NCBI GenBank assembly: GCA_020427635.1
Contig: JAGQOH010000038.1
Span: forward strand, 1 to 33,504
Direction of reading: 5' to 3'
Origin: Phycisphaerales bacterium
Lineage (GTDB): Bacteria > Planctomycetota > Phycisphaerae > Phycisphaerales > UBA1924
Length of the DNA: 33,504 nt
This document shows, one piece after another, positions 7,776 through 15,319 of the stretch (the first letter of the stretch is position 1; each line of letters opens with the position of its first letter). The notes under the pieces were generated by a model. The model was not told the DNA's origin and made no database searches. It saw only the letters and a list, made by a program, of their open reading frames with translations. A program made the position numbers and the translations under genes.

Positions 7776-9116
7776 ATGGACTCGTGCCACGAAATCATTT
7801 TGCATCTCTTGCACAACCTCGGCTCGCGCCGCGAGATTGATCAGTATCTCGCGGCGTTCCGCGACCCTGAGGCGGCGTGCTTTGCGGTCGTGAAGGTGGG
7901 TGGTGGCGTGCTCGCGGAGCAAGGACAGGAGGTCGCATCCGCACTTGCGTTCTTGCGTCGGGTGGGCCTGCGTCCAGTCGTCGTGCATGGTGGCGGGCCC
8001 CAGTTGGACGGCGCCCTTGCGGAGGCCGGCATCGCTTGCCAACGCATTGAAGGCTTGCGCGTGACGACACCCGAAGTGCTCACCATCGCACGAAGAGTGT
8101 TTGTTGAAGAGGGTGAGCGGCTGGCTGATCAACTCGATCGCGTGGGCATTCGAGCGCGCCCATTGGCGTCAGGCGTTTTCGAGGCCCGGGTTACCTCGCC
8201 TGAGCTTGGCCTCGTGGGCGAAGTGACGCACGTTCACTTGGATGCCATCGCCGCCCAACTGGAGCGTGGGCACCTGCCCATCATCGCGCCGCTTGGGGAG
8301 ACTGCGTCGGGGCAGATCGTCAACATCAACGCCGATGTCGCGGCGCGTGAACTCGCGATCGCGCTGAAGCCGCGCAAGATCATCTTCCTGACGCCAACGG
8401 GTGGCCTGCTTGACAATATGGGGCGCATCATGCCGGCGTTGAACCTTGCGGAAGATTACGAGCGGCTCATTAGCGAGCCGTGGGTGCATGGTGGCATGGC
8501 ACTGAAACTGCGGGAGATCAAGCACATGCTGGATCGATTGCCCGCGCACAGCTCGGTGTCGATCACCTCCGCGGAACACCTCGCCAAGGAACTTTTTACG
8601 CATGGTGGCGATGGCACGTTCGTTCAGCGCGGCGTCACCATTCGCACACATGCATCGCTTGATGGACTCGATCGAGCTCGCATCATTGACGCGCTTGAAG
8701 CCAGCTTCCGCAAGACGTTGCGCACGGGTGATCTGGACATCTTGCCCATCAAGCAGTTGCTTGTCGCAGATGACTATCGCGCCCTCGCGATCGTGACTGG
8801 CGGCGGTCCGGAGCCCTACCTCGACAAGTTTGCAGTGACCGCAGAAGCCCAGGGCGTTGGCATTGCCGCGTCGCTTTGGCGCCGCCTTACAGATGCCTCG
8901 CCTCGCCTGTTCTGGCGTTCGCGCGCGGGCAACCCGATCAATGCGTGGTATTTCCAACAGGCCGCCGGCATGCACCGCACACCGGATTGGGTGGTGTTCT
9001 GGCGCGGCATCACAGAGCGCAGCACGATCGAAGCGTGTATCGACTATGCGCTGCAGCGTCCATCGTCTTTCATCGAGGCCTCCCCGATGCAATCGGAGCT
9101 TGCCGGTGTCAACTGA
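7776..9116 (+). CDS. argB: Fused N-acetylglutamate kinase / N-acetylglutamate synthase
   Basis: A 446-residue bifunctional protein. Residues 1-285 are an amino-acid kinase domain: KVGGGVLAEQG at 40-50, HGGGPQLD at 71-78, then VNINADVAARELA and TPTGGLLD. Residues about 290-446 are a GNAT-type acetyltransferase domain, recognisable by LDILPIKQLLVADDYRALAI, TAEAQGVGIAASLW (acetyl-CoA loop) and FWRSRAGNPINAWYFQQAAG. This is the vertebrate-like NAGS/NAGK architecture known from Xanthomonas and Maricaulis. It supplies the first two steps of the acetylated arginine route, so no separate argA or argJ is needed. It starts 9 bp after argE and overlaps argC by 11 bp. Arginine feedback would be expected from the family, but that is not visible here. 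Confidence 0.93.
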   Translation: MDSCHEIILHLLHNLGSRREIDQYLAAFRDPEAACFAVVKVGGGVLAEQGQEVASALAFLRRVGLRPVVVHGGGPQLDGALAEAGIACQRIEGLRVTTPEVLTIARRVFVEEGERLADQLDRVGIRARPLASGVFEARVTSPELGLVGEVTHVHLDAIAAQLERGHLPIIAPLGETASGQIVNINADVAARELAIALKPRKIIFLTPTGGLLDNMGRIMPALNLAEDYERLISEPWVHGGMALKLREIKHMLDRLPAHSSVSITSAEHLAKELFTHGGDGTFVQRGVTIRTHASLDGLDRARIIDALEASFRKTLRTGDLDILPIKQLLVADDYRALAIVTGGGPEPYLDKFAVTAEAQGVGIAASLWRRLTDASPRLFWRSRAGNPINAWYFQQAAGMHRTPDWVVFWRGITERSTIEACIDYALQRPSSFIEASPMQSELAGVN

Positions 9117-10062
9117 ACCTTACACTATTGGCGTTGTCGGCGCACGCGGATATGTCGGGCGCGAGTTGCTTGCCTGCATCGAGCGCCATCCGCGTCTCGC
9201 ACTTGGTTTTGCATGGTCGCGCCAGTTGGCCGGCGCGCACGCCGCCACTGTGGGCGCAGCCGGCTCAGCGGTCGCGTTCGCAGCGCCGGCACAGGACAAA
9301 CTGCAGGATCATGCGGTGGACGTGCTGGTACTGGCGCTTCCGAATGGACTGGCGCGTGAGTACGTCGAAGCAGCGACTGAAGGCTCGAACCCACCTCGCC
9401 TGATTATTGATTTGAGCGCTGACTATCGCTTTGATGATGCTTGGGCATATGGGCTGACTGAGCATAACGGCGCGCAGATCCGCGATGCTCATTGCATCAG
9501 CAATCCCGGTTGTTATGCGACGGCGATGCAGCTTGCGTTGCGTCCGCTGATTGACTGCTGTGCAGCAGCGCCGAACTGTTTTGGTGTCTCAGGATTTAGC
9601 GGCGCGGGAACATCGCCATCTGAGCGCAATGATCCGGATGTCCTTCGCGATAATATCCTGCCTTACGCTCTGACGAACCATCTGCATGAGCGCGAGGTTG
9701 CCAGGCAGCTTTGCAGCCCGATTCGGTTCGCACCGAGCGTCGCTTCATTTCCTCGCGGCATCATGCTGACGGCGCAGCTCACCCTGCGCGAACCAATCGA
9801 GGTGGGCGCGATCCATGAGCGGTACGCAACGGCATATGGCGCTGATGGGTGTGTGTCATGGATTGGCGATCGCATGCCACGTTTGCAAGATGTTGTCGAA
9901 ACGCCCCGTGCGCTTGTGGGTGGCCTGCACATTCATCCTGAGGATCCGACGCGCGTAGCGGTTGTGTGTGCACTGGACAATCTCATGAAGGGCGCTGCGA
10001 CGCAGGCGATGCAGAACATCAATCTCGCGCTGGACATGCCTGAAGATTGGGGGCTTCGATGA
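9106..10062 (+). CDS. argC: N-acetyl-gamma-glutamyl-phosphate reductase
   Basis: A 318-residue NADPH-dependent reductase making N-acetylglutamate semialdehyde. The nucleotide-binding loop GARGYVG is at residues 12-18. The catalytic cysteine is C136 in SNPGCYATA. GVSGFSGAGTSPSERN and later FAPSVASFPRGI are also family features. I chose GTG 9106 (VSTEPYTIGVVG), with GGAG 7 nt upstream. The open frame extends back to 8857, but that part lies inside argB and is a shadow. It overlaps argB by 11 bp and its stop overlaps the argH ATG (ATGA). The product needs a transaminase (argD), which is absent from this cluster and must be encoded elsewhere. Confidence 0.93.
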   Translation: MSTEPYTIGVVGARGYVGRELLACIERHPRLALGFAWSRQLAGAHAATVGAAGSAVAFAAPAQDKLQDHAVDVLVLALPNGLAREYVEAATEGSNPPRLIIDLSADYRFDDAWAYGLTEHNGAQIRDAHCISNPGCYATAMQLALRPLIDCCAAAPNCFGVSGFSGAGTSPSERNDPDVLRDNILPYALTNHLHEREVARQLCSPIRFAPSVASFPRGIMLTAQLTLREPIEVGAIHERYATAYGADGCVSWIGDRMPRLQDVVETPRALVGGLHIHPEDPTRVAVVCALDNLMKGAATQAMQNINLALDMPEDWGLR

Positions 10063-11342
10063 GCGCTGTGCTTTGGGCGAACAAGCCTGCCTTGAATGAC
10101 GCGGTCATGGAGTTCCTGGCTGGCGAAGATGCGCGCCTTGACGCGGTCCTTTTGCCATATGACCTCCTTGGAACACGCGCGCATGTGCGCGCGCTGGCGC
10201 TGCGTGAGCTTCTTCCTGCAGACGATACGCAGGCGCTGACCAAGGCGATCGATGCGTTGCTTGAGCAAGCTCGGGCGGGGCGCCTTGCGATTCCGACAGG
10301 TACAGAAGACGGACATACTGCAATTGAGCTTGCGCTCACAGAGCGCCTTGGCGAACTTGGCAAGCGTGTGCATTTGGGTCGCAGCCGCAACGACCAGGTG
10401 CTGACTGCGCTGCGGCTGTACATGCTCGACATGCTGCGGAAACTGGCGGTGCGGTCGCGCAGCGCCGGTCGCACGGCGCTGGAACTTGCGTCTCGCTTCG
10501 AGCTCACGCCCATGCCTGGGTACACGCACATGCAGCGGGCAGTGCCGTCAACCATTGGGCTTTGGATGGCGTCATTTGCGGAGGCGTTTGCGGACGATGC
10601 AGATTGCTGTGACTTGACGATCAATTGGCTCAACAGTTGTCCGCTTGGCACAGCGGCCGGCTATGGGGTCAACCTGCCACTTGCGCGTGACGAGGCGGCG
10701 CGGGAACTTCGCTTCGGACGCGTGCAGATCAACCCGATGTATGCCCAGGCGAGTCGGGGCAAGTTTGAATTGCAGGCGCTCACAGCCGCCTGGCAGATCG
10801 CGCAGACCATGCGCCGACTGGCCTGGGACATTGTGCTCTTTTCGACGGCGGAGTTTGGGTTCGTTGCGTGTGATTCAGCACTCACGACTGGTTCTTCCAT
10901 CATGCCGAACAAGCGCAATCCTGATGTTGCGGAACTCTTGCGCACGTGCGCGCCGGCGCTTGCTGGGGCGATGAATGAGATCCAGCAAATCATCGCACTG
11001 CCAAGCGGCTATCACCGCGACTTGCAAGCCACAAAGCCGCCACTCATGCGTGGCCTTCAAACGGCAACGGCAGCCATCGGTCTCGTCCCGCAGTTGCTTG
11101 CCTCGCTGCACTTTGATGAGGGGCGCATGCTGGCGGCGATCGATGGGCCCATGTTTGCCACCGATCGGGCGGTGGAACTGGCATGCCAAGGCGTGCCATT
11201 CAGGGACGCGCACCACGCAGTTCATGCCCAGCTGGATCAGCTTGAGAATGCCGACCCGGTGCAGAGCATCGCGGCGCGCACTTCACCGGGGGCGTGTGCC
11301 GACCTCCGGCTTGACGAACTGCGGGAGCGCCTCAGCAAATGA
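10059..11342 (+). CDS. argH: Argininosuccinate lyase
   Basis: A 427-residue member of the fumarase/aspartase superfamily that splits argininosuccinate into arginine and fumarate, the last step of the pathway. Family segments are GRSRNDQVLTALRLYM, PGYTHMQRAVPST (catalytic His region), and the mobile signature loop TTGSSIMPNKRNPD. The start ATG 10059 overlaps the argC stop as ATGA; an upstream in-frame ATG at 10047 lies within argC and is less likely. The protein is somewhat shorter than the usual ~460 residues, mainly at the C-terminus. A 33-bp gap separates it from proB. Confidence 0.93.
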   Translation: MSAVLWANKPALNDAVMEFLAGEDARLDAVLLPYDLLGTRAHVRALALRELLPADDTQALTKAIDALLEQARAGRLAIPTGTEDGHTAIELALTERLGELGKRVHLGRSRNDQVLTALRLYMLDMLRKLAVRSRSAGRTALELASRFELTPMPGYTHMQRAVPSTIGLWMASFAEAFADDADCCDLTINWLNSCPLGTAAGYGVNLPLARDEAARELRFGRVQINPMYAQASRGKFELQALTAAWQIAQTMRRLAWDIVLFSTAEFGFVACDSALTTGSSIMPNKRNPDVAELLRTCAPALAGAMNEIQQIIALPSGYHRDLQATKPPLMRGLQTATAAIGLVPQLLASLHFDEGRMLAAIDGPMFATDRAVELACQGVPFRDAHHAVHAQLDQLENADPVQSIAARTSPGACADLRLDELRERLSK

Positions 11343-11356
11343 CCTTGGGCGCAGGC

Positions 11357-11362
11357 TATACT
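11357..11362 (+). promoter_or_regulatory. Possible -10 box before proB
   Basis: TATACT, identical to the argR -10, sits in the short argH-proB gap, 13 nt before the ATG. No convincing -35 is placed 16-18 bp upstream. It could give proB and proA a second, nearly leaderless promoter. Weak on its own. Confidence 0.3.
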
Positions 11363-11375
11363 GCGCGCACGAGCC

Positions 11376-12509
11376 ATGTCAGTCGCCGAACCGCTCGAAC
11401 GCGTCGTTATCAAGGTGGGCAGCGCCGTGGTCGCTCCGGGCGGGCGCCTGGACGTTGTGGCGATCACGCGCCTGGTCGATGACCTCGCGGGCTTGCGCCA
11501 CCAGGGGTCGCAGGTCGTGCTTGTTTCATCGGGCGCTGTGGCCTGTGGGTTTCGCGCGCTGGGGGCCGACGCGCTTCCCACATCGATTCGCCCCAAGCAG
11601 GCAGCCGCAGCGGTTGGCCAACCGGCGCTCATGCGGGCCTATAGCGAGCGTCTTGCAATGCATGCGATTACGCCAGCACAAGTGTTGCTGACAGCCGATG
11701 ATTTTGCGCACCGCGAGCGCTTTCTCAATGCGCGGCATACGCTCGAGACGTTGCTGATCTCCGGTGCGTTGCCCATCGTCAATGAGAATGACTCGGTCGT
11801 TTTTGACGAGATGAAGCTTGGGGACAACGATCGCCTGAGTGCGCTGGTCGCGACGTCCTGCGACGCTGATATGCTCATTCTGCTTTCTGTGGCGCCGGGC
11901 TTGCTGGATCGTGACAGCGGGACGGTCATTCCCCATGTCAGGTCTATTGCGGAGGCGCGCAGGCACGTCGACAGCGCTGCATCATCCGGCGTTGGCACGG
12001 GCGGCATGGCGACGAAGCTCGACGCCGCACAGATCGCAGTTACGCATGGCATTCCCGCGCATCTCACACAGGGTCCGACGGACGCGCGGCCCAACCCGAT
12101 TGCGCAGGTGATTGCGGGTGTGGACCAGGGCACGCGATTTGAACCGGACACATCGCTCAATGTGCGCGCCCGCAAGTCTTGGATTGGGTTTGCAGCTGCC
12201 GCTCGCGGCGTGCTCATCGTCGACGACGGTGCTGCGAAAGCGATCTCGCGCAAAGGCGCAAGCCTGCTGCCCGGGGGCATCGCTCGGGTGGAAGGCTCAT
12301 TTGAGGCCGGCGCCGCGGTCGACATTGTTGATCGTGGCGGCACGCGGATTGCCCGCGGACTTGTGTCTTACGCGGCGGAGGAGATTGAGCGCATCAAGGG
12401 ACGGCACAGCGAGTCCATCACTGAGATTCTTGGATACACATACGCCGATGAGGTCGTGCATCGCAACGACATGCAGGTGATGAAGGATGCCAATGCCCAA
12501 GTCGATTGA
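11376..12509 (+). CDS. proB: Glutamate 5-kinase with C-terminal PUA domain
   Basis: A 377-residue kinase that phosphorylates glutamate for proline synthesis. The amino-acid kinase domain starts at once (VVIKVGSAVVAPGG, residues 10-23), with VLVSSGAVACG, ENDSVVFDEMKLGDNDRLSALVA-type active-site segments, and VGTGGMATKLDAA. Residues about 280-360 form the PUA domain (GVLIVDDGAAKAISRKGASLLPGGIARVEG). The length is normal. The start is ATG 11376, with no Shine-Dalgarno sequence. It lies 33 bp behind argH and overlaps proA by 17 bp. Adjacency to the arg genes links the two pathways that draw on glutamate. Confidence 0.94.
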   Translation: MSVAEPLERVVIKVGSAVVAPGGRLDVVAITRLVDDLAGLRHQGSQVVLVSSGAVACGFRALGADALPTSIRPKQAAAAVGQPALMRAYSERLAMHAITPAQVLLTADDFAHRERFLNARHTLETLLISGALPIVNENDSVVFDEMKLGDNDRLSALVATSCDADMLILLSVAPGLLDRDSGTVIPHVRSIAEARRHVDSAASSGVGTGGMATKLDAAQIAVTHGIPAHLTQGPTDARPNPIAQVIAGVDQGTRFEPDTSLNVRARKSWIGFAAAARGVLIVDDGAAKAISRKGASLLPGGIARVEGSFEAGAAVDIVDRGGTRIARGLVSYAAEEIERIKGRHSESITEILGYTYADEVVHRNDMQVMKDANAQVD

Positions 12510-13758
12510 ACAAGTTGCTCGCGGGGCGCGTGAGGCGTCGCGCATCATTGCCGACAGCGCTGGGGCGTTGCGCGCCGATGTGATTCGCGACCTCGCACAT
12601 CGCATCGAGGCACGCCAGGGCGACATTCTCGTTGCCAATCAACGGGATGTCGAAGCCGCGTGTGCTGCCGATCTCCCCACTGCCAAGCTCCAGCGTCTTG
12701 CGCTTTCCCCGGAGAAGCTGCGTCGGATGCGACAAGGGCTGGTCCAGATCGCCGAGTTGCCGGATCCCGTCGGTGCGGTCACGCGGGCCCAAGAATTGCC
12801 CAGTGGTTTGTATGTCGAGCGCGTGCGCACGCCGCTCGGCGTCATTGCGATGATCTATGAAGCACGGCCGGGCGTCACGATCGATGCATTTGCACTTTGC
12901 TTCAAAGCGGGCAACACCTGCATTCTGAAGGGTGGACGTGAAGCTGCGTGCTCGAACATGCTGCTTGCATCGTTGATTCATGAGTCGCTTGAGGCGCATG
13001 ACTTGCCGTCCGCTGCGATGACGTGCATTACCACTGCAGACCGCGATGAGTTGAAGCAGTTGCTTCGGCTCAAGGAGGACATCGATCTGGTCATTCCCCG
13101 CGGCGGCGAATCGCTTATCCAGTTTGTGTGCACACATTCGCAGATCCCGACGGTGCAACACTTCAAGGGCGTGTGTCATGCCTATGTCGATCGCAACGTC
13201 GACGTCGACCAAGCCATCGAGATCGTCGCCAGCAGCAAAACGAGCGCGCCGGCGACCTGCAACGCGCTCGAGTGCGTGCTTGTGCATGAGGAAGTGGCGC
13301 CGGAATTCTTTCCGAGGCTCGTGCAGCGAGCGAGCGCCGATGGCATTGTGATCCGCGCTGATGAAACGCTGCGGACGGTTGCGCCGATCGCGTCCTGTCT
13401 CGAACCGGCCACGAGCGCCGACTGGGGTTGCGAGTATCTCGACCTGACCCTCGCGGCGAAGGCGGTCGGTTCCATGGAGGAAGCGATCGCGCATATCGAC
13501 CGGTTTGGCTCGAACCACACCGAGGCGATTCTGACGACTGACGAAGCGGCGGCGGCGGCGTTTCGCCGGCGCGTGAAGTCCTCCTGCGTGCTCTCCAACG
13601 CCTCCACCCGGTTCAACGACGGGTTCCAGCTGGGGTTGGGGGCCGAGATTGGCATTTCCACAAGCCGAATCCACGCATACGGCCCCATGGGGCTGGAAAG
13701 CCTGACGATCGAGCGATTCGTCGTTCGTGGCTCGGGCCAGGCGGCCCCTCAGGGCTAA
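12493..13758 (+). CDS. proA: Gamma-glutamyl phosphate reductase
   Basis: A 421-residue aldehyde-dehydrogenase-superfamily enzyme that reduces the ProB product to glutamate semialdehyde. The catalytic cysteine is C256 in SAPATCNALE. Other family segments are GVIAMIYEARPGVTIDA, KGGREAACSN, VIPRGGESLI and the C-terminal NASTRFNDGFQLGLGAEIGISTSR. I prefer ATG 12493 (MPKSIEQVA), with AAGGA 5 nt upstream, over ATG 12487 two codons earlier. It overlaps proB by 17 bp and ends the arg-pro operon. The long antisense ORF at 12418-13887 is a shadow. Confidence 0.94.
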   Translation: MPKSIEQVARGAREASRIIADSAGALRADVIRDLAHRIEARQGDILVANQRDVEAACAADLPTAKLQRLALSPEKLRRMRQGLVQIAELPDPVGAVTRAQELPSGLYVERVRTPLGVIAMIYEARPGVTIDAFALCFKAGNTCILKGGREAACSNMLLASLIHESLEAHDLPSAAMTCITTADRDELKQLLRLKEDIDLVIPRGGESLIQFVCTHSQIPTVQHFKGVCHAYVDRNVDVDQAIEIVASSKTSAPATCNALECVLVHEEVAPEFFPRLVQRASADGIVIRADETLRTVAPIASCLEPATSADWGCEYLDLTLAAKAVGSMEEAIAHIDRFGSNHTEAILTTDEAAAAAFRRRVKSSCVLSNASTRFNDGFQLGLGAEIGISTSRIHAYGPMGLESLTIERFVVRGSGQAAPQG

Positions 13759-13795
13759 GGCGCCTTTGAAGAAAAACTTCATTTTCGTTGCGCCT
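13758..13795 (+). terminator. Weak hairpin after proA, possible operon terminator
   Basis: A two-level stem follows the proA stop: outer AGGCGC (13758-13763) with GCGCCT (13790-13795), and inner TGAAG (13767-13771) with CTTCA (13777-13781) around AAAAA. A run of four T (13782-13785) follows the inner stem. The inner stem is only 5 bp, so this is a tentative call. The rest of the gap up to 13940 shows no gene. Confidence 0.3.
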
Positions 13796-13940
13796 GATTG
13801 CGCCGGCCTGCGTGATACTTTCGGCACGACCCCCCCATGAATGCTGGGTCGCCCCGGCCCCGGCGTTCCCCCGGCTCCCACACCCACGGACCGGGGACGC
13901 CTCGGCTGATGGCTGCCTGGCGCCCCTACTGGAGAACCCC

Positions 13941-15293
13941 ATGAACCTGATTCGTTCCCGTGCCACCCGCCTCGCGCTTGCCGCCTGCGCAGTCGCCGCC
14001 TGCGCCGCGACGTCGCTTTCCGCCAATACGATCACCTACCAAGGCCACCTTGAGCAAAACGGGCTTGGCGTATCCGGCACCCGCAACATGGCCTTTTCGC
14101 TTTGGAACAGCTCCGCTGGCGGCGCGCAGATCGGCGCCACCATCACGATCAACAACGTTCCGGTCGATGACGGGCTGTTCCAGGTCGACCTGGACTTCAC
14201 GGGCGAGGATGTGGGGTCCACCACCACCAACCGCTGGCTTCAGGTCACGGTAAACGGAAGCATTCTGACGCCCCGCCAGCGCCTGACCGCATCGCCATAC
14301 TCGCTTCAGACGCGCGGCATCTATGTGCAGAACGACGGCGATGTGGGCATCGGCACGACGACGCCCAACGCGACGCTTCACATCAAGAAGACCACGCCGG
14401 TGAGCGCCGGCGAGCCGCCAGTGTCTCTCAGCCTGGAATGGCAAGGGGCGGTGGTCGGCACCCCGCCCCGCGACTGGCTCAGTTTCCGCGTGGGTGGCAC
14501 GCCGTTGCTCCCGGCAGGGTACGACGGAACGCACGTCGTCCGCGACAACGACAGCAAGCTGCACTTCACTACGCAGGTAGATATTGCAGGCACGCTCGAT
14601 GCGCCGCAGATGACCCTTGACACAAACCGTCGGCTCGGCATCAACGAGACCGACCCGCAAGCCGAGCTGCACGTTCGGGGCGACGACCTTGGCGTCAATA
14701 CGTCCCACTTCAATCAAGACGTGCTCTTGGTCGAAGACGCAGACGCCATCCTTGGACTTTATTCATCCAACGGAGGTGTCCGTGGCTCAGCAGTTGTCCT
14801 TGGCGAAGTCACCGGCGGCGTGCTCGCAGACAAATGGATCATGGGGCGCAACACCACAGGCTCCGGCAGCGCCCTCTACTTCAAGTACGGCTTCAACGTC
14901 GATCCAAATGCCAACAGCACGCTGGTCGTCGTCGAACCCAATGGAGACCTCGATGTGGCCGGCCGCGTGCTTGCCGGACCCAACGACGTGCCGACGGCGT
15001 ATGCGTATGGCCGCGTGTCATCCACCGGCACACTGCTGTCGGCCACTTCCAACGTGACCGGCGTGAGCGCGAGCGGATACATCTTTGATATCGCGATTAC
15101 CGGCTACAACCCATCGACCGATGTCGTCATCGCAACGGCCATCGGGTCTGATGACAGTTGCTCTGTCAGCAACAACGGCAATCTCCTGCGCGTGCATTCG
15201 CAAGACCTCTCCGTGCTCGTTGACGGCATTACCTCGGGCAACTTCTGGACCCCCGCCGCCGCAGGCTTCAATTTCGTGGTGTACAAGCCATAG
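13941..15293 (+). CDS. Secreted protein with N-terminal ITYQG domain and GIGTxxP repeats, unknown function
   Basis: A 450-residue exported protein. The start is ATG 13941 with GGAG 6 nt upstream; the open frame extends further back, but that part is not a signal peptide. Residues 1-33 are a signal peptide (MNLIRSRATRLALAACAV..., then SLSAN). Residues about 34-135 form a domain I know from many exported planctomycete proteins: ITYQGHLEQNG, FSLWNSSAGG, VDDGLFQVDLDFTG, RWLQVTV and LTPRQRLTASPYSLQTRG. It is followed by short motifs DVGIGTTTPNATLHI and LGINETDPQAELHV, which resemble the GIGTxxPxxxLHV repeats before chaperone or tail-fibre-like domains. It ends FVVYKP and has no CTERM anchor. The next gene is a paralogue. 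No function can be assigned; a cell-surface or adhesive role is a guess. Confidence 0.8.
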   Translation: MNLIRSRATRLALAACAVAACAATSLSANTITYQGHLEQNGLGVSGTRNMAFSLWNSSAGGAQIGATITINNVPVDDGLFQVDLDFTGEDVGSTTTNRWLQVTVNGSILTPRQRLTASPYSLQTRGIYVQNDGDVGIGTTTPNATLHIKKTTPVSAGEPPVSLSLEWQGAVVGTPPRDWLSFRVGGTPLLPAGYDGTHVVRDNDSKLHFTTQVDIAGTLDAPQMTLDTNRRLGINETDPQAELHVRGDDLGVNTSHFNQDVLLVEDADAILGLYSSNGGVRGSAVVLGEVTGGVLADKWIMGRNTTGSGSALYFKYGFNVDPNANSTLVVVEPNGDLDVAGRVLAGPNDVPTAYAYGRVSSTGTLLSATSNVTGVSASGYIFDIAITGYNPSTDVVIATAIGSDDSCSVSNNGNLLRVHSQDLSVLVDGITSGNFWTPAAAGFNFVVYKP

Positions 15294-15319
15294 CCCGGAT
15301 GCCCAATACGGAGTTCACC

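Noticed and set aside
8169..9092. 307-residue minus-strand ORF opposite argB
   Set aside because: Antisense shadow of the NAGK/NAGS gene.
8857..9105. N-terminal extension of argC
   Set aside because: Open frame only; it lies inside argB and the ArgC fold starts right after GTG 9106 with a good ribosome-binding site.
13820..13860. CGACCC / GGGTCG stem before the secreted-protein gene, as a riboswitch
   Set aside because: Short stem in GC-rich DNA, with no conserved riboswitch core that I can recognise.
12418..13887. 489-residue minus-strand ORF opposite proA
   Set aside because: Arg/His-rich low-information sequence; proA on the other strand is a complete, motif-bearing gene.
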